A stretch of 64,000 bases of DNA from Stercorarius parasiticus (taxonomy: Eukaryota > Chordata > Aves > Charadriiformes > Stercorariidae). The stretch lies in the NCBI GenBank assembly GCA_013396915.1, contig VWZL01002561.1:62329-126328 (forward strand), read 5' to 3'. Of this stretch, positions 44,285 through 58,225 are shown piece by piece. A model generated the notes under the pieces. That model searched no databases. It had not been told where the DNA came from and saw nothing but the letters and a program-made list of their open reading frames with translations. Position 1 is the first letter of the stretch. Every line of letters begins with the position of its first letter. The translations under genes were made by a program, and so were the position numbers.

Positions 44285-44712
44285 GAGCTTCCCTGTTGTA
44301 CATCAACAGTAAAAGGAAAGGATAAGGAAAATGTAGCCCTTCTGCTCAGTGCAAGGAGCAGACCTCATAACAAAGAAAGTGAAAAAGATCAAAATGCTCA
44401 ACTGTTTTGTTGTGGTTGGGTTTTTTTGTTTGTTTTCACTGATGAGACCTGCCTTTGGGTCTCTGAACCTCCTAGCAGAGTCTGGAGGAATTATGCCACC
44501 TATGGGAAAGGAGGAAGGAGTAAGGGAGCATTTGACCCACTGGGACAATGACAAGTCTGCAGCACCTTGGGTTCATCCAGGGATGCTGTCGGAGCTGACT
44601 CATGTCACTGGAGACAGCTCTATACCATCTTTGAAAGGTCATGGCACCTGGGGAGGTTCCTGATGAAGAGGAAAAAGGCAAATATTGCACCCATCTTCAA
44701 GAATTCCAAGGA
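44285..44712 (+). mobile_element. Old CR1 LINE fragment, plus strand, truncated at both ends
   Basis: Several blocks follow the CR1 ORF2 reverse-transcriptase N-terminal region in order: TACATCAACAGTAAAAGGAA with GGAAAATGTAGCCCTTCTGC (44298-44350), TCACTGATGAGACC (44437-44450), GGGATGCTGTCGGAGCTGAC (from 44580), ATCTTTGAAAGGTC (44627-44640) and CACCCATCTTCAAGAATTCC (44689-44708). The divergence is high and frames are broken. No 3' terminus is present, so it is an internal relic, older than the other CR1 copies. Confidence 0.7.
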
Positions 44713-47700
44713 GAGGTATGTGTCATGGAAGAAAGTCCTAGAAATTATGAGAGAAGAGGGATAATTGTGTGGAAATGGCTTTTGTCTTGCTGAAAACTGC
44801 TGATAATTTAACATGGATATCTAATCTTGCCATTAAAATATTGTGTGGAAAGTGCCAATTGTAAGCTATTCTTATTTTTTTGGCACCAGCCTGTGTATCT
44901 GACATCAAGATGATTATACTCTTTTTAAAAGGACGCATGTGTCAATTACAGAATTGTAATTTAAATATCTTAAGTTAATTCTTCTTCCACAAGAAACTAA
45001 AAAGCCTCTTTCAATAATTTCAGTTAATTATTTAAATCAATTTTATCCTAGCTATTTTGTTAATACTAATTTAGCTTTTGACACACTACGTGGCACTTCT
45101 GCTTGTGTAGGGAATGAGCCCCGAGAGGAAGTTTTGCCACAGAAAACTGCCCTGAACTTGTGTTCCGAAGCTCCCTTTGGCAGCCCTTGTGGCATGCCTC
45201 CAGATCTCTGCTCAACTAATCCTTTCCTTGATGTCATCAGTCTCCCATACCTCCACCAAACTTTTATGGGAGGGGTTGGTGCACGGTCTATAATGGGAAA
45301 ATCAGCTTACTCTAGGGTTGCAGCAGGTGACTTAGAGTAGGGGAAAGCAGTAGCATGTTTCTTGCTCCTTCAGGCCCAGGTGAGGGGAGATGGAGAAGGG
45401 AGAGCAGGTATTTTATTACGAAAAGGTGTAGTAACTTGCTGGTTTTTGGATTCCACCTGTGTTATAAACCATTGTGCAGGCTGTTGAAAGGTCTGGATTC
45501 AAAGGAAGTTGTTAAAAGCAATAACCTTTCTTTCTGAGCTTTGTAGAACCAGTAGACAATGGAGCTCTTAAATGGAATGAATTTTATTTACAAGTACAAT
45601 ATTTTTTTCTTTTTTTTTTCAATTGCTGGTGTTTTCCGCTGTGGGTGTCTTTACTCATCTCTAATTTGAATCAATAATGACAGGAGGTGAAATGGCTCAT
45701 TCTCTGTTGTCCAGACAGGTTGAAAGGTTTCTTACATGTGTGTTTTCTTTAGTCTGTTACTATCCCTTTGAAGAGAGAATGTCAGTCAGATACATTGGAC
45801 AACTCACTGCTCTTAGAAGGATGCTTTAATAACAGTTGCATATGTGACACCTGCAAGAAATGGGGAGCTTATCTGTTTTCAGATAATTTGTTTAATGACT
45901 AGAACCTGAGGAAACTCTTTATACTGTACATAAGTTTGGGGTTAGAAGAGCACATTTTGTATGTGTGCAAAAGAAGAGGGTGGGACCAAATTAGTATGGT
46001 AGATGATGGGCTGCCAGGTAACACAGTGAATTCTCCATCCTCTTTGTTATTGGCTAAAATGTGACAATCAGCTTGAATTTTGTTTCTTTAAAGGGTTCAG
46101 TTTTCTCTCTTTCAGCTGCTTACTTGATATCTTTGTTTATGTCCATGTTAAAGGAGATACAATATTCAACCTCTTCTTGAACATGCAGGTTATTACACGC
46201 ATCTTAAAATTCATAAGAAATGTTCACAGTTGCTTTGAGTGCTGTATCTGTGTTTTGTTGCGAAACCAAGTGCCTGTAGTTCCTTTTGAAATCACTAAGG
46301 GTTTTATGTTGCGGTATCTTTGCTAAGTGAAAACTGGGGTTTGCTTCATAAGGAAAACTTTATTTCCTTCAGCTCTAGTTGTGTGGCTTCCTTAGTGCCA
46401 AAGCACTCTGGTCGCAGATGGTAGGATATGTCAAGCAACTGAAAAGAGCTGGATGAGTTAGAAATTCCCATTTTAAAAGCAACAGAAAAAAATGACATTT
46501 AAATTCTGCATAGCATATGGAGGCTGGACTTTAAAAAAATAAATAAATCGGGTGCCATTGAATGATTAGATTACTTCATAGTTCAGATGTGTTTGTATAT
46601 GGTCAAGGCTTGTTGTTATACTAGGTGAGTCCAACATTACTCTAACCAGTCTGATCTCCTTGGGGCTGCTTCTGGCATAGAATAAAGGACACTTGCATTG
46701 TTGTCAGATTGGGAGGGTATTGTTAAGAGATGGTGACAGCGACTTCTCATCTTAAAATAATTGTAGAAATTAGGTTAGTTCTGGTTACGGAAACTATCAG
46801 CTCTAACTTTTCAGGGCCATCCTCCAGAAATACACAAGGCATAGTTGGAAGAGAAGTTTGGCTAGCCTTTATTATTTTTCAAAGGCTTCTTTTATGAACA
46901 CAGGGTAGAAAGGATCAGCACAACTGAAAAAATGTTACCAGCAGACACAGAAGATAGCCCAGCCCTGAAAAAGAGCTGTATGTATTTCTTTGCTACAGGG
47001 TCTTGCTTAAGGAGGGCTCTTGAGCCTAAATGCTGCCTTCCTGCTGTTTTCTGGAAAATAGGATGTAGTGCTGCCTTTGTGGCAAAACAGAGCTCTGTCA
47101 AAAGGCATTGCCCCCATTGGTGTCCTGATCAAACAGGAGCAATCTGCGAGAGCCCCAGTTTTTGGCTAGCCTTGGTTCAAAGGGTTGGCACAACTTACCA
47201 ACTTAAGGCTTCTATCTCTAAGACAGATAAGGGCTCTGTGACCCGCTATAGATCTATAGAGACCCGCTAAAAAAGAAAAGCTTCCCCCAGCTACCTGCGA
47301 GAGAATTATATAATGCAACTATTTATGATACATGTCAAGTATAGACATAAGACAGCAGTCTTGTAAAAGAGCCTCCCAAACTAGCAGAGAGGTATGATGT
47401 TCAAAAGTGATGGTTCTTGATGCTAGATCTCTCGACCTATCTCTGATTAAGTTACATTGTGGGCAAATTCTGTGCTGGGTATTGGGGGCATCTTTTAAGA
47501 ACATACTTTTTCAGCCACAACATTTAAAAAAATTGAGGAAGAACCTGTCTGGAATGCAAAGTAAAGCATTGTGCTCTGCATTCTTCCCTACGTTATTTCT
47601 CCATGGATTGCCATTTCTACCTTTTAAAGTTCCTGTGTTCCCATATCAAGTATATTCTGGCCTCAACCTGAGTTGTATGCACCTCAGATTAAATTAGGCA

Positions 47701-48180
47701 CTGTTTCTACAGCCTGTAAGAAACAAAGAATAGAACTAAGGAAGCATTAAAACCTGGAGATCAGTATCTGTGGGAAATAACTTCATTTAAAATGGGAGCA
47801 ATTAGTATTTGCTCTTATTTGCATATAAACTTTTCAACCTCCAGAATTATTCATAAGTGTTTATGGTTTACAGTATTTATATTGTGACTTTTTTTTTTAA
47901 CTGATCTGTTGCAGCTGCATGTTAATGGTGGAAGATTTTCTGCCTCATGCAGATTACCAGGCAGTTTGTAAAGGAGTGGCTTGCTTGTATCTGATATGTA
48001 AAGCACATCTAAGAAGCACTATCGTTAATACTGAAGCTTTTACATTAGATTAGTCCAACTTTGAGCCGCATCTAGACTGGGTTTTTCCAGTTCCTGTCTC
48101 CCACTAGTTCTTCATTGCTCTCCTGAAACTGTCATGTTTAACAAAGGTGTTCATCAGTTTCATCCTCAAAGTTGTAACTG
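44713..48180. other. Intergenic DNA, no gene recognised
   Basis: This is AT-rich unique sequence with an AAAT run near 46534-46548. An octamer-containing segment around 47800-47970 resembles conserved non-coding DNA. There are no recognised genes or repeats otherwise. Confidence 0.6.
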
Positions 48181-49345
48181 TCACAGAATCACAGAATCAT
48201 AGAATGGTTTGGGTTGGAAGACACCATGTAGTCCAACTCCCCTGCAATGAGCAGGGACATCTTCAACTCAATCAGGTTGCTCAGAGCCCCATCCAACCTA
48301 ACCTTGAATGTTTACAGGGATGGGGCACCTATCACCTCTCTGGGCAACCTGTTGCACTGTTTCACCACCTTCACTGTAAAAATGTCTTACTTATGTCCAA
48401 TCTCAGTCTAGCCTCTTTCAGTTTAAAAGCATTATTCCTTACCCTATTGCAATAGACCCTACTAAAAAGTCTGTCCGCATCTTTCTTATAAGCCTGCATT
48501 AAGTACTCAAAGGTCTCAATAAGGTCTCCCTGGAGCCTATGAACAACCTCAACGCTCTCAGCCCGTCCTCACAGGAGAAGTGCTCCATCCCTCTGATCAT
48601 TTTTGTGGTTTCCTCTGGAGCTGCTCCAACAGGTCCATGTCTTTCCTGTGCTGAGGACTCCAGAGCTGGTCGCAGTACTCCGGGTGGGGTCTCACCAGAG
48701 CAGAGTAGAGGGGCAGAATCACCTCCCTTGACCTGCTGGCCATGCTTCTGGTGATGCAGCCCAGGGTGGGGTTGGCCTTCTAGGCTACGAGCACACATTG
48801 CTGGCTCATGTCCAGCTTTTCAATCACCAGTTACCCCCAAGTCCTTCTCCTCAGGGCTGCTCTCAATCCCTTCATCCCCCAGCTTGTATTGATACCAGAG
48901 GTTGCCCTGACCCAAGTGCAGGACCGTGCACTTGGCCGTATTGAACCTCATAAGATTCACACGGGCCCACTTCTTGAGTGTGTCCAGGTGCCTCTGGATG
49001 GCATCCTGTCTCTCAGGCATGTCAACCACACCACTTAGCTTGGTATCATCTGCAAATTTGCTGAGAGTTCACTCAATCCCACTGCCTATGTTGTTGATGA
49101 AGATATTAAATGGTACTGGTCCCCATACAGACCCCTGAAGGACACCACTTGTCAGCAAGCTCCATCTGGACATTGAGCCATTGACCACTGCAACCATCCA
49201 ACCAATTCCTCATCCACTGAACCATCCACAACTAAATCCATATCTCTTCAATTTAGAGAGAAGGATGTTATGGGGGATCGTGTCAAAGGCCTTAGAGAAG
49301 TCTGAATAGATGGCATCCATAGCTCTTCCCTGTCCAAAGAGAGAG
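48181..49345 (-). mobile_element. CR1 LINE, 5'-truncated, about 1.16 kb, minus strand
   Basis: The left end shows two reversed terminal octamers (TCACAGAATCACAGAATCAT). The body follows with GTAGTCCAACTCCCCTGC and CAGGGACATCTTCAACTCAA, then the C-terminal half of ORF2 on the minus strand. That half is broken by stops: 48820-49029 encodes a [24 protein letters not shown] block, and 48499-48798 is partly in another frame. It ends at about 49345 near GAATAGATGGCATCCATAGC. It is more decayed than the copy at 35725. Confidence 0.9.
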
Positions 49346-52300
49346 AGCAACAGAATATTCTGTGAAGTTAATTCCTAAATAGTGTAATACTTAGTCTTTT
49401 AGACTCAGAGAAAAAGTTACTGTTTGGATAATTCTGGGAGACCTCAAGGGAGGGCAATAGTATAGTTTTAACAAATTTGTTGTTTTGCAGATGGTATGTT
49501 TTTAGAGTATTTGTGGTATAGCCATATGTATGGACTGAAGTTATGATCAAAGTAGGAATGGTTTGAATAAAGGAACCTTGTGACTAGGTCTGTAAAGATA
49601 ATTTGTCAAATCCTGACAAATTCAAAGAACTGCCAATAGTGTTGATGTTAACTGTGTCCGTACAGATATACAAATTCAGGCTCTTTTTACCTGTGACTAT
49701 GCATGAAAACTATCTCACTTTTACCATGAATATTTATGGTCTGCAATAATCTGATTAACTATAGAATTTAAAAATATGCCAGCTCCATGACCTGATAATT
49801 CTTCACCCTCGCAGGGGCAATGATGCATTTTGACTGATATGAAATGATCAGAATTTATTGGAGGTTTTCCATGATTGCTCTGTGACAGAAATATAACTAG
49901 CTAAATATATTGTAATATGAAATATATAAAGCAGTGGATTTACCTAGGCAGCGGTTTTCAATTTTTTGATAATTTTCAACGGAAAGTGTGAACCCTTCAG
50001 AAAGTACATCCTTGTGGATCGCTACATAGCATATGCAAACTCATTTTTCTAAATCATCTCTCCCTTTATCACCCTTAACACTGTATTATGAAACCTCCAG
50101 GATTCTGAAGACCACAAACGAAAACCACACTCATATTAGTCAATGGTTTCAATGGATAACTTTTTTATTTTCTGACGTTTCAATGACTTGATGACTAACT
50201 GATTCTAGAGGGCATAGACATTTTAGTTGCCGCCATCTGGCTGCACTATGAAGAACACTGCATTTTGTCAAGCGGTGCTGCAGCTGTCGGGACACTGTCT
50301 TGTGGAGCTGACTGTCATTTGCCTCTACTACACCTGGAGAATGGCATTGCTGGCCTTGCACGGGGCAAGAAGGTTTATATGAGCAGTTCTCAAGTTAAAG
50401 AGAATAGAGGAAACATACATAATAAAATTAATTTAACTCAATCTAGACTTTCTATAACAGAGGCAAATGAGTTTAGGAAGCCAAATAGGGATGGAGATGC
50501 ATTTTCTCTAAATTTCAAAGAAAAGGGATGATTTAAAATAACCTGTAATATCTGTCATTTTCAGAGAATAATCATGAAACAGTGTGACCAGAAAGACTGT
50601 ATTGTGTGACGTAAATGAAGAAATTTAGCAGGTAATTATACTTTTTATCATTATTTTTCTTTTAGTAATTGAGGTTCATAGCTTTAACCCTCTGTACTTT
50701 TTGGACCTTCAGCATCAGGCATAGAACTTCCAATGGTGCTTTTCTTGTAATGACTTTCTCCATGCCATGATGCACACATGCTTTTTAATCATTCCCTATA
50801 ATCTCCATTTTTGGGTAAGGGGATTGCCAGACAGCCAAGTTTGGAAAATTTCTGCAGAGGATTACAGTTCTAAGTGTAGTTTCAATTATACATCATAAGT
50901 AGGGCATTTTCTTGTAGTTCTGTATGGTACAGCATGTATTATTATGTCCACATGAACTACAAAACTTATTTTTAAAAATAACTAGGGGATCTATTGTTAC
51001 TTTATTTAGCCTGTATAATGTGATTTAAATTTAAAATCAAAAATTAAAAGTTCCCTCTTGATCTCTCTCAGTGTGCTGGTAGAATTCCTGTGCAGCACAC
51101 AAGATAGTGGTTCTTCTACTCACATTATTTTTTCTAAATATAAAAGAACAGCAACTTGCTAATACAATAGTCATTGCGGCCCTTTATGGGCTTTCAGAAA
51201 TACAACCCAAGAAGAAATTCTTAGACTGTATTGAATACATTAAACCTCAGGAAGTTTCAAATGTGCTTTGAACTGCAAAAATTACTCGCAGATCTGATGG
51301 ATTCTAAATTTTCTTCAGAAGCAGTTTTTTTATCAGCCCAGGACCTTCATTAGAGAGTAGTCCTTAATCTTGTTCCAGTTGCTTGTGTTTTCATAAAAGA
51401 TGTGTGGCACAGAAAAAATTAATAAGGTTTAAAGTGAGAGACTAATGCCATTTTCCATTCTTTTATGAAGATGCCTGAAAGTCAGCGGCATTGCACGCTT
51501 GCATGTGCTTAGCAACGTGATTGGCAACGTGAGCGAACCACAGCTAGCCGCAGCACAGATTCTTTGCTAAGCAGGGATGTGGCCTGGCTCTCCTGAGACC
51601 AGGAGAAGTGCATTTCCTTCTGGATGAAGTGCTTTGAAAGAAGGCGGGAGTAGCAGTTCAAGTACTGCTTCTCATGGACTTCATGTGCCACCAGGAAAAC
51701 TGAAAACTTTTCATCTCCCTGAATCATGAGAGAGCACCTGACTCTATTTGGATAGTTATTTTTGAAGACTTGCTAGGACAAAATCAATGCCACTCCTAAC
51801 AGATGCTCGGTGAGTAATATTAGGAGTCACATTAGCATGTAGCAGTTGTTGCTGACCTCTTGTGTGAGTGAGCTCCCAGCTGCATGGGAGGAGGGAATCT
51901 GGGGCCAAAGCTGTCTGGAAAGGGCTGCACAGCCCAGAGGTGACGGGCCAGGTTAATCTGCTGTGCAGTCCCCCACCTACACCTAGGAAGTTTGAAGACC
52001 TTTTTATTTACGTATTTTTGAAGTTGAGTGAAAAGAGCAGTGAGAATTCCCAAATCAGGAAGAATATGAAAAGCATAGCTTGTATTTGATCTGCCACATT
52101 GAGCTTTTGCTTTTGATCTCTCTGGAGGTTGTGACAAAGTACTCTGGTCCCACTTGATCAAGCCAGCAAGAAATCATTTTCTTCTTGCTAAATGGTTGCA
52201 AACTTTAAGGGATTTTATAAACTTAGCCTAGAAAAGGCAAGACAGTGATAGGAAGTGTAAGAACAAATTACTCAAGTCCCTAACGACAGTCTTCTAGGTC

Positions 52301-53368
52301 CCAATTGAAAAAAAAAATAATGAAAAGGAACCAAAATTTAATTTAAAATTTAAAATCTTAACATTTTAGTAATCTAAATTACGTTGGAAGGAAAAAAGAC
52401 TGACAGAAGACTGATATGAACTGTCTTAACTAGCAAGATAAAATTTTCTTTTTAAATGAGATTTCATTCTACCAACCTCAGCAAAAAGGAAGCTGCATCT
52501 TGTTGACCTTTTTTTTTGACATTTAGTTGGAGTTCTGTCACTTCCCAGAGCTTGATTTTGTAGGTTTAAAAAGTATATTTATTTAATAGCATTGTGATGT
52601 TTGTTAATAATGTTGAGATGCTATTTATTCACAAGTGAGAAGGCTTGAAAGAGGACCTACCAATATGCAAGAGCAAATTTTGCTGTTCAAAAGCAGAATT
52701 AATCTTCTTTCAAACAAAATCAGTCTGCGTATGGCATTCTGAAGTGAAATATAAATATTCAAACTATACTATAAGAGCATACAATATAAATTCAAGGGTA
52801 GAGAGAAGAGGATTGCAAAAACTTTGCAATGCAATGTAGGGTTGTTCCACACTGCATTTGACTTTTTATCTAAATTTGTGTATTATGTTTGACTACACAA
52901 GAAGGAAAAAAAGCTACTGGGTAAACCAGGTCTCAAAAACTGATTTTAAATAGCACACATCCCACCTTATACCCTCAAGTAGACTGAGTGCTATTAATGG
53001 AAGCAATGTGGCTGCATTAGCTCTACGTTACACCCATGCTAATTGCCAGCTTCTTAACAGAGGTGATTAACTAGGAATAGAAGCCTGTGTTAAAGTATGG
53101 TACTTGTCCTTAACCTAGCTTGCATATCTCTACACAATTTTATTGTGCTGCATAGGCATACCTTTAATAATGTCATTATGTTCAAGTCTGTTATCTTTGG
53201 CCTATTATGTGCTCTGTCAAGGAAAGTAAAAATCTCAATTTTACAATGATGAAAATCACTATTTTTGGCCCTGTAGAGGCAGTAAAAAATATTTTCTTTT
53301 AAAGCAGTGTACACACATGCAGAGAGAAGCTGTCACTTGCTTGTAATTACATCTGTTTTGTTCCTGGC

Positions 53369-53556
53369 TTAAGATATTTTTAAGGAAGGAATTTTCACAG
53401 TTTGTGTGGAAGAAAATTGAAGATGCTGTGTTCCTAATGACAGCTCTTCAGACTGCTGGGAAGTTAACGGTAAATCTGTGATAACTGGATGTTGGGCTGC
53501 CTGCAGCTGGCCAGCATGCATTACCTGTTCCTGCATTATAGGCGTTGAAGGAGAAC
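53369..53556 (-). other. Unassigned coding-like segment after an acceptor-like site, minus strand
   Basis: On the minus strand a TTTTTCTTTGTCTCCTTGTAG tract ends at 53557 and is followed by an open frame: SPSTPIMQEQVMHAGQLQ, then AAQHPVITDLPLTSQQSEEL and LGTQHLQFSSTQTV, stopping at 53369. The Gln/Ser/Pro-rich composition is reminiscent of transcription-factor activation regions. I cannot name a gene, and no donor or partner exon is evident, except a possible CAG|GTAATG after MQEQ that would make a 32-nt exon. Confidence 0.2.
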
Positions 53557-56500
53557 CTACAAGGAGACAAAGAAAAATCATATTTTTTACATATAAAAAT
53601 GACATCTGGTCTACAGAGGCCAACTTTAACCACCCAATGAAGAGCCTGTCTTGACTATACAGTAACGTAAACTAAGTCAAAGGAGAAAACTGCTTCTCCA
53701 AAAATAGTATATCTTCTTAGTGTTAACCTCTGCTCTCTTTGTAGCCCCCAAAACAAGCAATAAAAGGTAGACGGTGGCAAATGTTTTGCTCTCTATCTGC
53801 TAGTGTTATAAAACTTTCTCAGATAAGCAAATTTTTAAAGCCGATCAGAAATACCAGCTCCTGTTTATAGAGGTAAGGTATTCATGGCAAACACAAAGGA
53901 GGCTGAATACTTGCTTAACTAACTTAATCCACTATTATTCTGATATGCTTAAAACACTTGCCTTATAGATAAAGGCAGTATATTCTTCATGGAGCATTTC
54001 CTAGTTTGAGACAGTGGTATTTTGCTAAGGAAACTGAGAGCTTTATTGTTTCCAGTTTTGGTGGCTTTGACCGACTCTGGTGTCACGTAGCTTTTGGTGT
54101 TTTTATTCATCAGCCTGCTTTCCAGGGGAATTCGGAAGTTTGTGGACTGCTTTTGGACATTCTGCTGAGTATGTAAGAGTACAGCGATGAAAGACACTAT
54201 TTACATGAAATTACTAGGAACATATAGACAGCAAAGTGTATTCACAAATATAAGGTCATGCTCTTCTCTGATAACACACTGTCCGTCATAGTAGCTTCTC
54301 TACAGTGCCTGGATTCTCTCCATTAGAGTAGCCTGTGATCTGGTCTACAATTCTTTAGATTCAGAGATCTCTAGTAGTATATATAGCATTTAGTATAATC
54401 AGGCGATTATCTCAGTGTGTCTCTGTAACCACTGCTTTAAAATAAGCAATTAAGAATGAAATGCTAGTTATAGAGTTACAAGGAAATTTATTATTAAATG
54501 TAGGCTTGAATAGATAATTATATATAATAATGGAGCACACTAGCTGGATTTAAAGGTAGAAACACTATGAGTTGGTGTAGGATTCTTTAGTGATAAATGG
54601 GAGTTGGAGTTACTTCCATAGGGATGGCTGGACTTGTGTCTTTGATCAGGAATGCTACGTGTTCCATTTTCTCTGCAAGACATATTAAAAATATTCATTA
54701 AAATCTAGCATCAGTTAAGGGGTTCTGTGGGAATGGATAAAATTGTACTAAATAAAGTTTAAACACATTAATTTTAACAGTTTAACAAGCTCAGACATGT
54801 CTGCCTCCCTTCACAATATGCAATTTCCTTGAAGCCAGAGAGTGGGTATAATGGGTATTTAAGTCAGGCATGCCTCTTTGCCATTAAATTAGAATGAAAT
54901 TGCCTCCTACAACTAAAATGCTACCCACGGGTGTAAAATAATATGATTTGTTTTGTAAACAGATCAAACGACCTTTATTAGAAGATGGTGACTGTGGGAG
55001 AAGCAGCATTTTATTAACATTTGAGTGTGTATGTCTTCCATTCATTATATTTAATCAAAGTATGCATTTGACAGCAACCTAGGGACTAGAGTTAGACTTT
55101 CCTGCTTTTGTGTGCATTAGACGCTGCTAACTTTTGTTGCTGATGTGTAATATGAAGGAGCCAAAAGAATAAAAAAGTGGAAGGGTGTGAAGATCAGGGG
55201 AGTTCAGCAGCTGTGTAGTCTCAGTAATTTCAGGAGCAAAGTGGTGCTAAGGATTTCCTTGAGGGAAAACTTGTGAGCAAAGAGGAATGCTGCATGGGAA
55301 TGCACTCTCAGGAGGGACTGGTTTCTCCCAGAATTCCTGCAGGGTTTCCTTAAGGGTTGCATATTGCATTTGTGATAGTAAAGTTGTGCGTTTAAGAAGA
55401 GAATTTCTGGAAGAGAATTTTTAATTCCCACATCCATGCCAAATTCAAATAATACCATTCTGTCTCCAGTAAACTGTACTAGATTTTTTTATTTAGCTTT
55501 GCTTTCCCCTTTCTTTGGAAAAATTGTGCTGTGCCCTTACACGTCAGGCACAGGCCATAACTGTAATTGCAAATAGCCTAGTATTTTAGTTCTGAATAAG
55601 TCTGGTAACAACCCTATGGGGTGCTCTCTAGTTGATATCTCAATTGCATATCTATACTCTAAACATTCCTTGGGCTGAGAATAGTAGTCAACTGTGACTA
55701 GATTTTAGCCTCTTTGGCAGATGTCTGTCTGTTACCGTCTCCTAGTTGGCTCCATTAAGCCCCCTGGGTGAATGCTGAACTTTCAAGATGCTCCGCTAGC
55801 TTAAATATCACATTTCTTACTGCACAAGCCTTGAGGACATTTTGATGTTCAGGGACACACGCAAGTTGAAATAGGTAACATATATTGCGTTTATAATGGC
55901 TTCATATAAAATTCCTCTAATTTCAAGTGGGCAAAAGAGGTGACTGGAGGTTAAAGCTCGATAAAACTGACTTTACATCGCTGATTTCCTCATCCATCTG
56001 CAGAACTGTGGAGGTGTGATCAGAGACTTAAGGAATGTTGTGCCCTTTTTGTGGACTGTTACTGAATCATAAAACATTCGTGTGTGTTTCAGTCAGTTGG
56101 ATTTCTTTTATCTTGGCTGATCCTGTAGCCAAACGAAGGTCCTTTTTGCTAGGACAATAAGCCCATTTGCTTCTGTTTTCCCCAGGAGCTGCTTCCATGA
56201 ATGCTTCTCAGTTCTCCAGTCTCTTCTGTCCTGAGCTTGGAGGGAATAATCCCATCCCTTCACACCTCTGCAGAAACAGTGTGGACACCCCTTGACAGCT
56301 TCTAGTTGTTTCACTCTTTATGGCTTGGCTGACTCTCAAATTACAGTGTAGTCATGGATAAAGACATCTGCTTCTTTGCCCTTGACAGGCATAAGAGGCA
56401 GAGGGCAGAAAAAAGGTAGTCGTAGGGATAGGGATATGCAATTTCTCAAGTCAAGTTAATATTCCTAGCTTGAATATTGGTTCGCAAGGTTTTCACAGCT

Positions 56501-56632
56501 CCTCAAACTGCAAAAAGGTCTTATCAGTTTAGCCAATTTGCATTTGGAAACTGGAATAAAATTTCCAAGGTTGCTGTCAGCCCAGCACCCATTACTTTCG
56601 TGTGAGGGAAAGGCAGATTGAGCCATATTGTT

Positions 56633-56647
56633 AACAACAACAACAAC
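56633..56647. repeat. (AAC)5 microsatellite
   Basis: Five AAC units lie in intergenic DNA. It is short and probably of use only as a marker. Confidence 0.8.
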
Positions 56648-57742
56648 GTCAAAACAGGGCATTGGAGGCAACTCTGTATAATTACAGAATAAATAGGACG
56701 TTGTCATTTGGGTACTTCAATTTGCAATCCTCACACTTTCTCAATTTGAAGATTTACTTTTATTGAGTAATATTATGTAGGTTGCTGCCTTCCAGTGGTG
56801 AATATACTGAGGCAGGAATAAACATGGGGGCAACTGGTAGTGATCTCTCTATTTGTTTCCTGGCACTCTGCATTATAACAGCAAAAGAAATCTTAATAGA
56901 ACAATATGTATTGGCTGCTTCATGAAAACTTTTATGAAATCCCATGGCTTGCAAGAAGAATAGCTGTGGGATAGAGAAGTCTTGTCTAATGCTGTTTCTA
57001 TCCCAGAGTTCGGTTTCACTGGGTATTGAACACTTCAGAGGTGAGATATGGTGACTTGTGCTTTCATTCCTCCTCCAAAGTTCAGCACCATCTCGAAGCA
57101 TCAGAGCATTTGAGTGCTGAGGCTGAGCTTGTGCCACCACCCCTGCAGGCTCGGAGGTCCTGAGCTGCAAACTCTGGAGTCCTGCAGTGGCAATCATGAG
57201 GCCACAGAGACTTGGGGTTTCCAAACATCCCCAAGTCCAAGTAATCCAGTCCCTGTCTGGAGCCGCAACTGTTTTATTGCCAGGTTCAACATGCAGTGCT
57301 TGCTACAATCATTTTTCCTTTCCATGAAAAGCATGTAGGGTACAGCACATATTTAAAAAAAGCATTTAAGGCTGCAAAATCCAGGTCATGATGGTGGGGA
57401 AATGCATCCTTGAAGCTTTACTTAGCTCCTTTACGTGTCAGTCCCACAGTACTCGAATGCAGGATCGTAAGCAGTGTTAGATAAATGTGGTTTCCTTATT
57501 TTAAGTAAACTCTCCTGTATGATTTTAAAATTTTAATATATGGATTTACTGCTCAGACATATAATCTTTATAAGCTAATATATAAAACACCAACAAACTA
57601 CAAAGCATCCCTCACATTAGCACCCAGATTTCTTTGATCAGGCAATTAAGAAGATGAAAATTTAGATATATCTAATTCTGTGGAGTTTATATGCATGTTT
57701 TAATCTGGTGGTTCTGAGCTTCTTTCTGAAGTTCAGAATATT

Positions 57743-57822
57743 AAAAAAAAAAAAAACCCACACCAAAAAATCAACAACGAAAAACCAACCAAAAAAACAA
57801 ACAACAAAACCTCCCAAACACT
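57743..57822. repeat. A/C-rich low-complexity tract
   Basis: 80 bp almost wholly of A and C, starting with a 14-base A run, then motifs such as CCAACCAAAA and AACAAACAAC. G and T are nearly absent on the + strand. Confidence 0.8.
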
Positions 57823-58104
57823 AAATTTTGTGTTATGCTTATGTTATGCTTAATTCAATATGTTTTTCATAACTGGGAGCATTACCTGTATATCTAGACG
57901 CTGCTGTTTTCCTTCTCGCCTTAAAAAAAAAAAGTTTGTTTTAAACAGGAACAAAACTGTGCTTTAGTAGTTAATTGGAAATTAGCCAACTGTGTATTTA
58001 TCAAAGGGATGTGCAAGGTGTTGTTTATGTGTTCAGGCAGACTGGTGCATGAGTTGTACTGAATTTTTCTATTCCTTATGCTAATGAGAATAGACTCGGA
58101 CATG

Positions 58105-58225
58105 AAAAAAACCTAAACAAACAAGGAAACAAAAAAACCCCAAACCCCAAAAAACCCAAACAAAAATAACCAAACCAAAACAACAATGAAAAAAAACCCG
58201 CGAACAAAAAAACCCACCAAACCAC
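58105..58225. repeat. A/C-rich low-complexity tract
   Basis: 120 bp of A with CC, CCC and CCCC clusters (for example AACCCCAAACCCC near 58137), strongly strand-asymmetric and similar to the tract 360 bp upstream. On the minus strand the G runs could form imperfect G-quadruplexes. The long minus-strand open frames across it, rich in Phe, Gly and Val, are composition artefacts. Confidence 0.8.

Noticed and set aside
56760..57224. 154-codon minus-strand open frame
   Set aside because: Its composition is unlike known domains and no context supports it; its length is within chance for this window.
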